A DNA stretch of 5,144 nt from Nitrospirota bacterium (GTDB lineage: Bacteria > Nitrospirota > Nitrospiria > Nitrospirales > Nitrospiraceae), in contig VBOM01000297.1 of the NCBI GenBank assembly GCA_005877535.1, positions 1 through 5,144 of the forward strand. Direction: 5' to 3'. A program made the position numbers and the translations under genes. Below are positions 1 through 5,086 of the stretch, in pieces. Each line of letters opens with the position of its first letter. Within the stretch, counting starts at the first letter, position 1. The notes under the pieces are model-generated. The model did no database searches, was not told the DNA's origin, and worked only from the letters and a program-made list of their open reading frames with translations.

Positions 1-1
1 C

Positions 2-70
2 TATTATTTTGAAGAGCCACCAGGATACAGAAAACGCATGATGGTGTCTGCGCCGCAAGGACGAGGGTAG
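2..70 (+). CDS. Possible C-terminal end of an upstream gene (partial)
   Basis: Frame 2 is open from the window edge to a TAG at 68-70 and would encode 22 residues, beginning YYFEEPPGYRKRM and ending PQGRG. The other two forward frames hit stops early (TGA at 10-12 and TGA in the high 30s), so this is the only frame that could carry a gene end. The stop lies 7 bases before the ATG of the HEAT-repeat gene, a spacing typical of genes in one operon, and the ribosome binding site of that gene would overlap the stop. The peptide is too short to identify, and chance openness over 69 bases is quite possible. Confidence 0.35.
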   Translation, partial: YYFEEPPGYRKRMMVSAPQGRG

Positions 71-77
71 GGAGACG

Positions 78-1463
78 ATGAATGAATTGATCATGCGCAG
101 GAGTTCGTGTCGTTGGAATTCTCTGGCCGCAGTTGCAGTCGCCTGGTTCTATTTGGGGGGTGGAGCGGATCAGCTGCTGTTAGCTACCGGGGCCACATCT
201 TTCCCCAAAGATGTGCAAGAAGCTTTCGATAAGAAACAGTACGCACAGGTGCTTGAGCAGTTGGGTGAGCTGGAGAAGGAACAGAGTGCCGCTCCAGATG
301 TTCGCCGGCTTAAGATCCATTCTTTTCTCAAACTTGGTAACCCCAAGGACGCACTCGGCGAGTACGACAAGCTGGAATTCGCGCTCAAGCAAGACGATGT
401 GTCTCTCCTTCGAGAGGTGGCGCTGGGGTTCATCGTCATCATGGTGAAGGACATGCGTGAACAAATGCGCGGGGCGGCCTACACGGCGCTCAAAGAGGTG
501 GATTCGGACGATGTCGTACCCTATTTTGAGGATGGCTTGAGCGATGGGTCTGGACCAGTCCGTGCTCTCGCCGTCGAGGGGCTCGGCCGATCCGAGGCGG
601 GGCGGAGATCGACGAGATTGCGCGCGGCGATCGATGATCAAGCAGGATTGGTGAAGGCGCGCGTGGTGAAAACGCTCGGCAGAACGGGAGATCCAGGAGT
701 TATTTCGTTAGTCGAATCGGCTACCAGGGACGAGCTTACCACGGTTCGTATTGCGGCATATGGTGCGTTGGTCAGGCTCGGTAAGACAGAGGTCTGGACA
801 GAATTGCAGCAGGCCGCAGGGTCGCTGAATCCTGAGGATCGAGCCGACGCGATTCGCATGATGGCAGAATTGAAAGACCAGCGTGGCGCCCCCATCATGA
901 TGGAGGCGTTGACCAACAAGCAGCCCTCTGTTCGTGGAACTGCGGCCAGGGGGCTGGGGCATCTCGGGCAAAAGGAGGCGAGGGGACAGATTGAGCAGTT
1001 ACTGAAAGATCCAGTGCCTGCCGTCCGCGAATCTGCGGCTGGAGGTCTGGCAGAACTGGGGGAACCGGAGTCGGTGCCGGCACTCAACCGGACGCTCAGT
1101 GACGGCAGTTTTACGGTGCGTGCCTCAGCGATTGCCGCGTTGCTCCAGCTTGGCCAGCCCTACTCGACGGTAGCCGCCACCGCACAATCGCTGGCCCAAC
1201 AGAACGATATGGCCATGCGTGCTTCTGTGGCCTATGCCCTTGGGAAGGCGACCAAGGCCAACGCCTCCGGCGCAATCTCCCTGTTAACCAGCTTGACGGC
1301 TGATCCGCTTCCAGGTCCGAAAATCGTGGCGCTTCGATCCCTCGGGCATGTTGGGGATCGTGAGCTTGTTCCCCTTCTGAAGGAAGCCCTCCACGACACG
1401 AATGATGCGGTGCGGGCTACCGCGGCAGGGGCGTTGCTTCACCTTCTTCAACAGATGAAATAG
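78..1463 (+). CDS. Exported HEAT-repeat protein
   Basis: The 461-residue protein probably acts as a binding scaffold outside the cytoplasm. The N-terminus has Arg7-Arg8 followed by a hydrophobic stretch (about 16-36, including LAAVAVAWFYLGG), consistent with a signal peptide or anchor. There is no lipobox, and the cleavage site is unclear (about 37-42). Residues 44-120 are helical and TPR-like (AFDKKQYAQVLEQL, then HSFLKLGNPKDAL). From about residue 126 to the end there are some ten to eleven HEAT units of about 31 residues. Each has the PxVRxxAxxxLGxLG pattern, for example around 160-170, 190-205, 284-298, 315-328, 346-360, 413-426 and 444-457. No catalytic motif is visible. ATG 78 is preceded by AGGGAG (69-74) at a tight 3-base spacing, or GAGGG (63-67) at 10 bases. 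An in-frame ATG at 93 (Met6) lies too far from either. HEAT repeats are certain; the partner is unknown. Confidence 0.9.
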   Translation: MNELIMRRSSCRWNSLAAVAVAWFYLGGGADQLLLATGATSFPKDVQEAFDKKQYAQVLEQLGELEKEQSAAPDVRRLKIHSFLKLGNPKDALGEYDKLEFALKQDDVSLLREVALGFIVIMVKDMREQMRGAAYTALKEVDSDDVVPYFEDGLSDGSGPVRALAVEGLGRSEAGRRSTRLRAAIDDQAGLVKARVVKTLGRTGDPGVISLVESATRDELTTVRIAAYGALVRLGKTEVWTELQQAAGSLNPEDRADAIRMMAELKDQRGAPIMMEALTNKQPSVRGTAARGLGHLGQKEARGQIEQLLKDPVPAVRESAAGGLAELGEPESVPALNRTLSDGSFTVRASAIAALLQLGQPYSTVAATAQSLAQQNDMAMRASVAYALGKATKANASGAISLLTSLTADPLPGPKIVALRSLGHVGDRELVPLLKEALHDTNDAVRATAAGALLHLLQQMK

Positions 1464-1493
1464 GTCTCTGCCTCTGCATTAGCCCACATTACT

Positions 1494-1647
1494 CATGAAG
1501 GTTCGTCGCGAAACCGTGCAGACGCGAAGCGAGTCGGGCACTCGAAGTCGTGAAGCTCTGAAGCATACTCGTGCAGTATGACGAAGGGCTGAACGGAGAG
1601 ACCGCCCGTCACAGCCTCGTATCCATGTTTGCAGCAGAAGCTTCATG
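1494..1647. repeat. Hairpin-rich 154-base element bounded by an 11-base inverted repeat
   Basis: The ends are CATGAAGGTTC (1494-1504) and GAAGCTTCATG (1637-1647), complementary at 10 of 11 positions. Inside are consecutive stem-loops. GGTT/AACC pairs 1500-1503 with 1512-1515. CGAGT/ACTCG pairs 1530-1534 with 1540-1544 around a 5-base loop. CATACT/AGTATG pairs 1564-1569 with 1575-1580, inside a second stem of AGCTCT (1554-1559) with AGGGCT (1585-1590, one G-U). GGCTG/CAGCC pairs 1587-1591 with 1612-1616, enclosing ACGG/CCGT (1593-1596 with 1606-1609). The motif GAAG recurs between stems. It could be a dispersed palindromic repeat or a MITE-like element (no target-site duplication seen), a structured RNA, or a 3' processing structure for the HEAT gene. 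No T-run follows, so it is not a classic terminator. Strand is undetermined. Confidence 0.5.
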
Positions 1648-1679
1648 TATAATGAGGGTTAATACCCCCTTGTTTCAGA

Positions 1680-1709
1680 TTGACAGGGCAGGGTAGATTT
1701 TTGTATATA
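1680..1709 (+). promoter_or_regulatory. Likely sigma70-type promoter for the cupredoxin-like gene
   Basis: A perfect TTGACA at 1680-1685 is followed after 18 bases by TATATA at 1704-1709, which matches the -10 consensus at four of six positions. Transcription would begin near 1716 and leave a leader of about 155 bases before ATG 1871. Just upstream, GGGT-TAAT-ACCC (1656-1667) is a short palindrome in a position where an activator or repressor could bind. An alternative perfect -10 hexamer, TATAAT at 1648-1653, lacks a convincing -35 at normal spacing. Confidence 0.5.
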
Positions 1710-1856
1710 GACTCTTTCTGAGACGAGCCTCGCCAACGCGGATCTCAATTGCGATCGAGTCACCGGGCGGAATACGTTCCCATTTTTCCTCAAGTCAGGT
1801 GTAGGAGCCAGAGGAACGAGAGAATAAAATAAACTCAGCGGTAATTTGTTCTTAAC

Positions 1857-1863
1857 AAGGAGG
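1857..1863 (+). promoter_or_regulatory. Strong Shine-Dalgarno site (AAGGAGG)
   Basis: AAGGAGG sits 7 bases before ATG 1871. It is the best ribosome binding site in the window and suggests that this gene is highly translated. Confidence 0.85.
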
Positions 1864-1870
1864 CAGTCAC

Positions 1871-2491
1871 ATGAAACAGAGTGTGTTATCAACAGTATTG
1901 GGCGTGGCAGCCGTCGCGTTCGTCGCGGCGCCTCTCACCTCGTTTGCAGGCGGAACGATTACCGGCAAGGTGACCTATGCGGGCAAGGCCGAGCAAAAGG
2001 AATTTTTATTCGCGAAGTTCCCCAACCCCAAGTTTTGTCCCAAGAACCCACACAAGGAATTGATAGATGGAGAGAAGCGGCTCTTGAGGACCATCGAAGT
2101 CGGTAAGGATGGTGGCCTGAAGAACGCGGTGGTCGCCGTTATTGATGTCGAAGATAAGGGCACCAGCTCGGCCACCGGTTTCAACATCGGTTTGGCCAAG
2201 AAGGGTGACAAGCTCGACAAGCCGGTCGTGTTCCGTGGTGGAGCAGAGAAGGATGGTTACTATCGTTTACAGTGCGACCAGCATGAATTCATGCAGGGCT
2301 TCTTCCTCCCGGTGTCGAGTCCGCACTTTGCGGTCGCGAAGGACGATGGCTCCTTCGAGATCAAGGATGTACCGGCCGGCAAGCACAAGGTGGTAGCCTG
2401 GCATCCTTTCGCCGGCAAGGGTAAGAAAATGGAGTTTGAAGTCGATGTGGCTGATGGCGGGACTGCCAACCTCAAGGCTGAGATCAAGTAA
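1871..2491 (+). CDS. Secreted cupredoxin-like / carboxypeptidase-regulatory-like domain protein
   Basis: The 206-residue precursor has a clear Sec signal peptide (MKQSVLSTVLGVAAVAFVAA, then PLTSFA), with likely cleavage after Ala26. The mature part begins GGTITGKVTYAGKA, the typical first strand of a carboxypeptidase-regulatory-like beta-sandwich. A second such element lies at 157-178 (DDGSFEIKDVPAGKHKVVAWHP). Between them, YYRLQCDQHEFMQGFF (130-145) carries Cys135, His138 and Met141. The Cys-x2-His-x2-Met spacing matches the copper loop of amicyanin-like cupredoxins and of the related proteins often labelled methylamine-utilisation or plastocyanin-like. The fourth copper ligand, normally a His in an upstream loop, is not obvious. 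His61, near Cys56 (FCPKNPHKE), is the only earlier His. The protein may bind copper and carry electrons in the periplasm, or be a structural relative that has lost the site. It has its own promoter and terminator, so it is probably a single-gene unit. Confidence 0.85.
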   Translation: MKQSVLSTVLGVAAVAFVAAPLTSFAGGTITGKVTYAGKAEQKEFLFAKFPNPKFCPKNPHKELIDGEKRLLRTIEVGKDGGLKNAVVAVIDVEDKGTSSATGFNIGLAKKGDKLDKPVVFRGGAEKDGYYRLQCDQHEFMQGFFLPVSSPHFAVAKDDGSFEIKDVPAGKHKVVAWHPFAGKGKKMEFEVDVADGGTANLKAEIK

Positions 2492-2507
2492 GCTAGTTTT
2501 TCTATGA

Positions 2508-2521
2508 GCGGGGTAACCCGC
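2508..2521 (+). other. Small GNRA-loop hairpin after the stop codon
   Basis: GCGGG (2508-2512) pairs with CCCGC (2517-2521) around GTAA, a GNRA-type tetraloop. It lies 16 bases after the stop of the cupredoxin-like gene and 4 bases before the terminator stem, whose loop (GCAA) is also GNRA. It may stabilise the 3' end of the message. Confidence 0.5.
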
Positions 2522-2525
2522 AATC

Positions 2526-2564
2526 AAGGGGCAGCGGAGCAATCCGCTGCCCCTTGTGTTTGTG
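2526..2564 (+). terminator. Strong intrinsic terminator
   Basis: AAGGGGCAGCGGA (2526-2538) and TCCGCTGCCCCTT (2543-2555) form a perfect 13-base-pair stem with a GCAA loop. A T-rich tail, GTGTTTGTG, follows. It lies 35 bases beyond the stop at 2491 and should end transcription of the cupredoxin-like gene, so the methyltransferase needs its own promoter. Confidence 0.9.
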
Positions 2565-2590
2565 CAGCATGCCGCGCCGATTCACCTGCC

Positions 2591-2620
2591 TTGCCTTTCA
2601 GTTTCCGATCTAGGTAAGAT
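2591..2620 (+). promoter_or_regulatory. Weak candidate promoter for the methyltransferase gene
   Basis: TTGCCT (2591-2596) and TAAGAT (2615-2620) are 18 bases apart, each matching consensus at four of six positions. Support comes mainly from context: the terminator upstream leaves only about 90 bases in which a promoter can lie. Confidence 0.3.
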
Positions 2621-2656
2621 GCTGAGTTTCAAAGCTATTTGCTTGAGGGAAGTGGT

Positions 2657-3646
2657 GTGCCACGAGAACTCTCGCTCGCAGAAATCTTCCAGCTTGGGTA
2701 CTACTGGGAGACCAAAATTCTGCTCACAGCCGTCAGGCTGGATGTGTTTTCTGCCTTGGATGGGAAGCGGAAAACTCTCCACGACTTGGCGGATCGTCTC
2801 CGCGTCCATGGGCAGACGCTGGGACTCCTGTTGAATGCCCTTGTCGCGATGCGACTGTTGGAGAAGGACGGGGATTTCTATGGAAATTCGACGGCCGCGG
2901 CTACTCATCTTGTCCGTAACTCTGCCAAATATATCGGGCATCTCCTGCAGCTTCACGATGCAGAATGGGATAACTGGGGCAAACTGGAGCAGACGATTCG
3001 CACGGGACAGCGGTCGGTCGACCGGCACGTCTTTGAGACCGACCCTGATTTAGGTAGCAACGTGCTGGCGGTACTCCATCGGATCGGGCAGCAGAGCGGG
3101 TCAGGCTTTGCCAAGAGGCTGCAGCTGAGCGGGCCGGTGCGATTCCTGGATTTGGGAGGCGGAGCCGGGACAAACGCGATTGCTTTCTGTCAGGCCAATC
3201 CAGAGCTGACTGCCACGGTGTTCGATTTGCCTGCGACGCTCCGACTCACGGAACGAACGGTGAAAGAGGCTGGTTTGGAATCGAGGATTACATTACTTCC
3301 TGGCGATTTTAACGAGGATGGACTGGGCGGACCCTACGATGTGGCTCTGATGTCTGACATCCTGCACTATCAAGATTTTTCGACGAACGCGGCATTGGTG
3401 AAGAAGGTCTGGGCCAATTTGGCATCCGGCGGCCGATTGGTCATCAAGGATCGATTCTTAAATGAGTCAGGAACCGGTCCGGCCTGGACCACTGCGTTTG
3501 CGGTCCACATTCTAGTGAATACAGAACGAGGCGGCTGCTATAAGACGGCAGATGCGATCCAGTGGATGGGGGAAGCCGGCTTTCCAACCGTCACAGAACT
3601 GGAGCCGTCAGCGGTTGTGCAGGGCGTAAAAGCTCATGAAGCGTGA
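2657..3646 (+). CDS. COMT-type SAM-dependent O-methyltransferase
   Basis: The 329-residue protein has the architecture of the caffeate O-methyltransferase / hydroxyneurosporene methyltransferase family. An N-terminal helical and winged-helix dimerisation domain spans about 5-90 (LGYYWETKILLTAVRLDVFSAL, then TLHDLADRLRVHGQTLGLLLNAL). A Rossmann-fold catalytic domain follows. SAM-binding motif I is FLDLGGGAG (163-171), FDLP is at 189-192, and GDF at 216-218. SDILHYQD (233-240) carries His237, where the family has its catalytic base. GGRLVIKD (258-265) is the usual following strand. GTG 2657 is chosen because GAGGGA (2645-2650) lies 6 bases before it. TTG 2639 gives a longer frame with no ribosome binding site, and the frame is closed by TAA at 2615. 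The substrate cannot be read: bacterial relatives methylate carotenoids, bacteriochlorophyll precursors, quinone-like and antibiotic compounds. No biosynthetic partner is adjacent. Confidence 0.88.
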   Translation: MPRELSLAEIFQLGYYWETKILLTAVRLDVFSALDGKRKTLHDLADRLRVHGQTLGLLLNALVAMRLLEKDGDFYGNSTAAATHLVRNSAKYIGHLLQLHDAEWDNWGKLEQTIRTGQRSVDRHVFETDPDLGSNVLAVLHRIGQQSGSGFAKRLQLSGPVRFLDLGGGAGTNAIAFCQANPELTATVFDLPATLRLTERTVKEAGLESRITLLPGDFNEDGLGGPYDVALMSDILHYQDFSTNAALVKKVWANLASGGRLVIKDRFLNESGTGPAWTTAFAVHILVNTERGGCYKTADAIQWMGEAGFPTVTELEPSAVVQGVKAHEA

Positions 3647-3664
3647 GAACCTGCTGATGCTCTG

Positions 3665-3745
3665 ATTTGTTTAGTTTGTCTCGTTTATTTGGTTGAACCA
3701 GATTTACTGGATAAACCGGAGAAACCAGATGAACCAGATAAACCA
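3665..3745. repeat. Inverted array of 9-base tandem repeats
   Basis: The right arm has AACC cores at 3696, 3714, 3723, 3732 and 3741 (a degenerate unit at 3705), an exact 9-base period with consensus AACCAGATR. The left arm (3665-3694) has GTTT-like cores at 3674, 3683 and 3692 (degenerate at 3665), also period 9, and reads as the same unit on the other strand. The arms meet at GGTT-G-AACC (3691-3699). The element fills most of the gap between the methyltransferase and DUF420 genes. It could fold into a long imperfect hairpin with slipped pairings. Because 9 is a multiple of 3 it stays open in frame and would encode a Pro/Glu/Asp/Lys tract. Confidence 0.75.
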
Positions 3746-3763
3746 CGAACGACAAGGGGCATC

Positions 3764-4480
3764 ATGCTTGAATGGCTGAAGCAGCCGGGGTTTTTTGGAA
3801 CCCACGCCACGGTCGGGGCGGACATGAGTCAGCTCATGGCGACGGTCTTTACGGGGCTCTTTGTGATCGGCTGGATCCAGGCGCGGAGACGGCGAGCGGA
3901 TACTCATCACTGGATGATGTTGAGCGGGATGATCGCCATGTTGGCGTTCTTCATAAGCTACTATTTATTTCGTCAGTTAGGCGTGTTGGCCTTTGAAGGG
4001 AAAGAGGGGTTCGGTGGATCTGAAGCACTCTACCGTAATGTGTTCATCCCTCTCCTAATTATTCATATCACTCTCGTGGTCATTGGGTTGGTCATGGCGG
4101 TCTACATGATTGTGTTGGGGTTCCGTGCCCAGTTGATCGAGCAAGGGCGACGGATCCTGAGCGATCGCGTCCTTCAGACGACCTGGGGGAAGATCGGTAT
4201 GATCTTCGGTGGCCTCTGTGTGCCGGTGGCGGTCTACTTGCTGTATCTAGTGGCCGCAGATCGTTTTCGGATGGGACGGCTCATAGTATGGATCGGATTT
4301 CTCGCCCTTATTGCAATTGTGTTTGCCGTGGAAATGACGATCCAGCGTATTTGGCCGGATGGCGGGCGACGCCACCGAGCACTTGGACGCTTTACGATGA
4401 CCATCTACTGCATTCTGTTTGTGACCGGAACCACCACCTATACGATGCTCTATCTCTTGTATCCTGGCAAAATTGGATAA
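3764..4480 (+). CDS. DUF420-family polytopic membrane protein
   Basis: The 238-residue inner-membrane protein has about six transmembrane helices: roughly 22-40, 50-69, 92-120, 144-164, 172-193 and 210-233. DUF420 signatures are the Arg-rich loop and His pair before helix 2 (ARRRRADTHHWMML), IPLLIIHITLVVIGL in helix 3 and RRHRALGRFTMTIY before the last helix. His48/49, His101 and His204 are candidate conserved residues. DUF420 proteins include CtaM-type factors needed for maturation of haem-copper oxidases in Firmicutes, so a cytochrome oxidase assembly role is plausible but unproven. Helices 4-5 and the loop from about 122 to 200 look like an insertion relative to the usual shorter DUF420 protein. 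ATG 3764 is preferred, with AAGGGG (3754-3759) 4 bases upstream. A TTG at 3689 extends the frame by 25 residues, but those are translated 9-base repeats (KPEKPDEPDKP) and have no ribosome binding site. Confidence 0.85.
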   Translation: MLEWLKQPGFFGTHATVGADMSQLMATVFTGLFVIGWIQARRRRADTHHWMMLSGMIAMLAFFISYYLFRQLGVLAFEGKEGFGGSEALYRNVFIPLLIIHITLVVIGLVMAVYMIVLGFRAQLIEQGRRILSDRVLQTTWGKIGMIFGGLCVPVAVYLLYLVAADRFRMGRLIVWIGFLALIAIVFAVEMTIQRIWPDGGRRHRALGRFTMTIYCILFVTGTTTYTMLYLLYPGKIG

Positions 4481-4582
4481 GTGATGGGTGACTGTGATGA
4501 GTGATGGGCAAGACATGCAGAGATGGCAGATAATCACGCGCTCCGAGACGTTTCACGTTTCACGTTTCACGCCTCACGGAGT
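4481..4582. repeat. Inverted array of 7-base GTGANNN repeats, copy 1
   Basis: The left arm (4481-4508) reads GTGATGG, GTGACTG, TGATGAG, TGATGGG. The right arm (4548-4582) is ACGTTTC three times (4548, 4555, 4562), then ACGCCTC (4569) and ACGGAGT (4576), an exact 7-base period. On the opposite strand the right arm reads as GTGAAAC and GTGAGGC units, the same GTGANNN theme as the left arm. A unique spacer (4509-4547) separates the arms. The element starts directly after the TAA of the DUF420 gene and ends at the Shine-Dalgarno of the PCP_red gene. It shares the 12-base string ACGCCTCACGGA (4569-4580) with the element at the window end. No T-run supports a terminator role. Confidence 0.75.
4577..4581 (+). 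promoter_or_regulatory. Shine-Dalgarno of the PCP_red gene, supplied by the repeat
   Basis: CGGAG, with GGAG at 4578-4581, lies 7 bases before ATG 4589. The bases are part of the last heptamer of the repeat array. This fixes the start at 4589 instead of the ATG at 4523, which would translate the heptamers as RFTFHASR. Confidence 0.6.
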
Positions 4583-4588
4583 TGCACC

Positions 4589-5083
4589 ATGCTGACCTGT
4601 GGCTGCGGTCGCTGGATGCATACCGAGGGGATTGAAGAACGTTCGTATGAGGATGGGATGCCCCAGTGGTTTATTCGGACGGAATGTCGCGGCTGTGGGC
4701 TAAAAGTAGGGGTCGATGTCCCTGCCGGTCAACCCGGCGGGCTCGTCGATCGGGTGATCTGGACCGATGATGCGATTCATCGACTGGATCGCATGCCTCC
4801 GTACCTTGCCCCGCTCGTGCGCGGGGAAGTAGAGCAAGACGTGCGGGTGAGAGGAGAACGAGTTGTCACCTACGACACGTTACTCCGCCCAAGAACCGGC
4901 GAACGCATCGACTGGGAACCTGAAGCAGAACATCGATTGGACAAGGTGCCGGCGCCGGTACGTGCCATGGCACGTATTGAATTAGAGCGGACCGCGGCCG
5001 ATCGCGGTGAGACGCGCATTACCATCGCGCTGATGGAAGAAGTGAAGGCGCGCTATTTCGGGATGGGCTCACAGAAGACGTAA
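4589..5083 (+). CDS. Small protein with two Cys pairs and tandem PCP_red domains
   Basis: The 164-residue soluble protein has three parts. Residues 1-45 hold Cys4-x-Cys6 (MLTCGCGRWM) and Cys33-x2-Cys36 (ECRGCG), spaced like a zinc-ribbon or other metal-binding knuckle. Residues 57-101 (IWTDDAIHRLDRMPPYLAPLVRGEVEQ, then VRGERVVTYDTLL) and 108-158 (DWEPEAEHRLDKVPAPVRAMARIELER, then ADRGETRITIALMEEVKARYFGM) each match the PCP_red domain. That domain is the short helical C-terminal module of the BchB/ChlB subunit of light-independent protochlorophyllide reductase. The two align with each other at W-x-x-[DE]-A-x-x-RLD-[RK]-[MV]-P, and the second is the better match. The catalytic nitrogenase-like part of BchB is absent, so this is not a protochlorophyllide reductase. 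Stand-alone PCP_red proteins occur in non-phototrophs with unknown function. ATG 4589 is chosen from the ribosome binding site; ATG 4523 runs through the repeat. Confidence 0.85.
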   Translation: MLTCGCGRWMHTEGIEERSYEDGMPQWFIRTECRGCGLKVGVDVPAGQPGGLVDRVIWTDDAIHRLDRMPPYLAPLVRGEVEQDVRVRGERVVTYDTLLRPRTGERIDWEPEAEHRLDKVPAPVRAMARIELERTAADRGETRITIALMEEVKARYFGMGSQKT

Positions 5084-5086
5084 GGG

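Larger units (their letters stand above)
1464..1870. other. 407-base intergenic region: structured element plus promoter and leader
   Basis: No convincing gene lies here. The first half holds a hairpin-rich element (about 1494-1647). The second half holds a promoter-like pair (1680-1709) and a leader of about 150 bases before the gene at 1871. I looked for riboswitch cores and tRNA-like folds and did not recognise one. A 28-codon reading frame from ATG 1495 has no ribosome binding site and lies entirely within the hairpins. Confidence 0.6.

Noticed and set aside
180..641. 153-residue minus-strand frame opposite the HEAT gene
   Set aside because: It is a shadow of a well-supported HEAT-repeat coding sequence, with no motif or start signal of its own.
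1495..1581. 28-codon frame MKVRRETVQTRSESG...
   Set aside because: It has no ribosome binding site and lies entirely inside the hairpin-rich element, whose stems explain its composition.
1500..1590. tRNA or other classical RNA gene
   Set aside because: Several stems are present, but there is no acceptor/anticodon arrangement or standard T-loop, and no known RNA class was recognised.
1494..1647. Intrinsic terminator of the HEAT gene
   Set aside because: None of the stems is followed by a T-run, so a classic rho-independent terminator is not supported.
1659..1892. 77-residue reading frame on the minus strand
   Set aside because: It runs antisense across the promoter, leader and first codons of the gene at 1871, has no recognisable domain, and conflicts with the strong ribosome binding site on the + strand.
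2582..3028. 148-residue minus-strand frame opposite the methyltransferase start
   Set aside because: The opposite strand encodes a clear dimerisation domain of the COMT family; this frame has no recognisable domain.
4247..4537. 96-residue minus-strand frame over the end of the DUF420 gene
   Set aside because: It overlaps conserved DUF420 residues, and its N-terminal part is translated heptamer repeat.
4481..4582. CRISPR array
   Set aside because: The units are only 7 bases and contiguous, with no spacers between units and no cas genes in view.
4589..5083. BchB/ChlB subunit of light-independent protochlorophyllide reductase
   Set aside because: Only the short C-terminal PCP_red module is present (twice). 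The nitrogenase-like catalytic domain of several hundred residues is missing.
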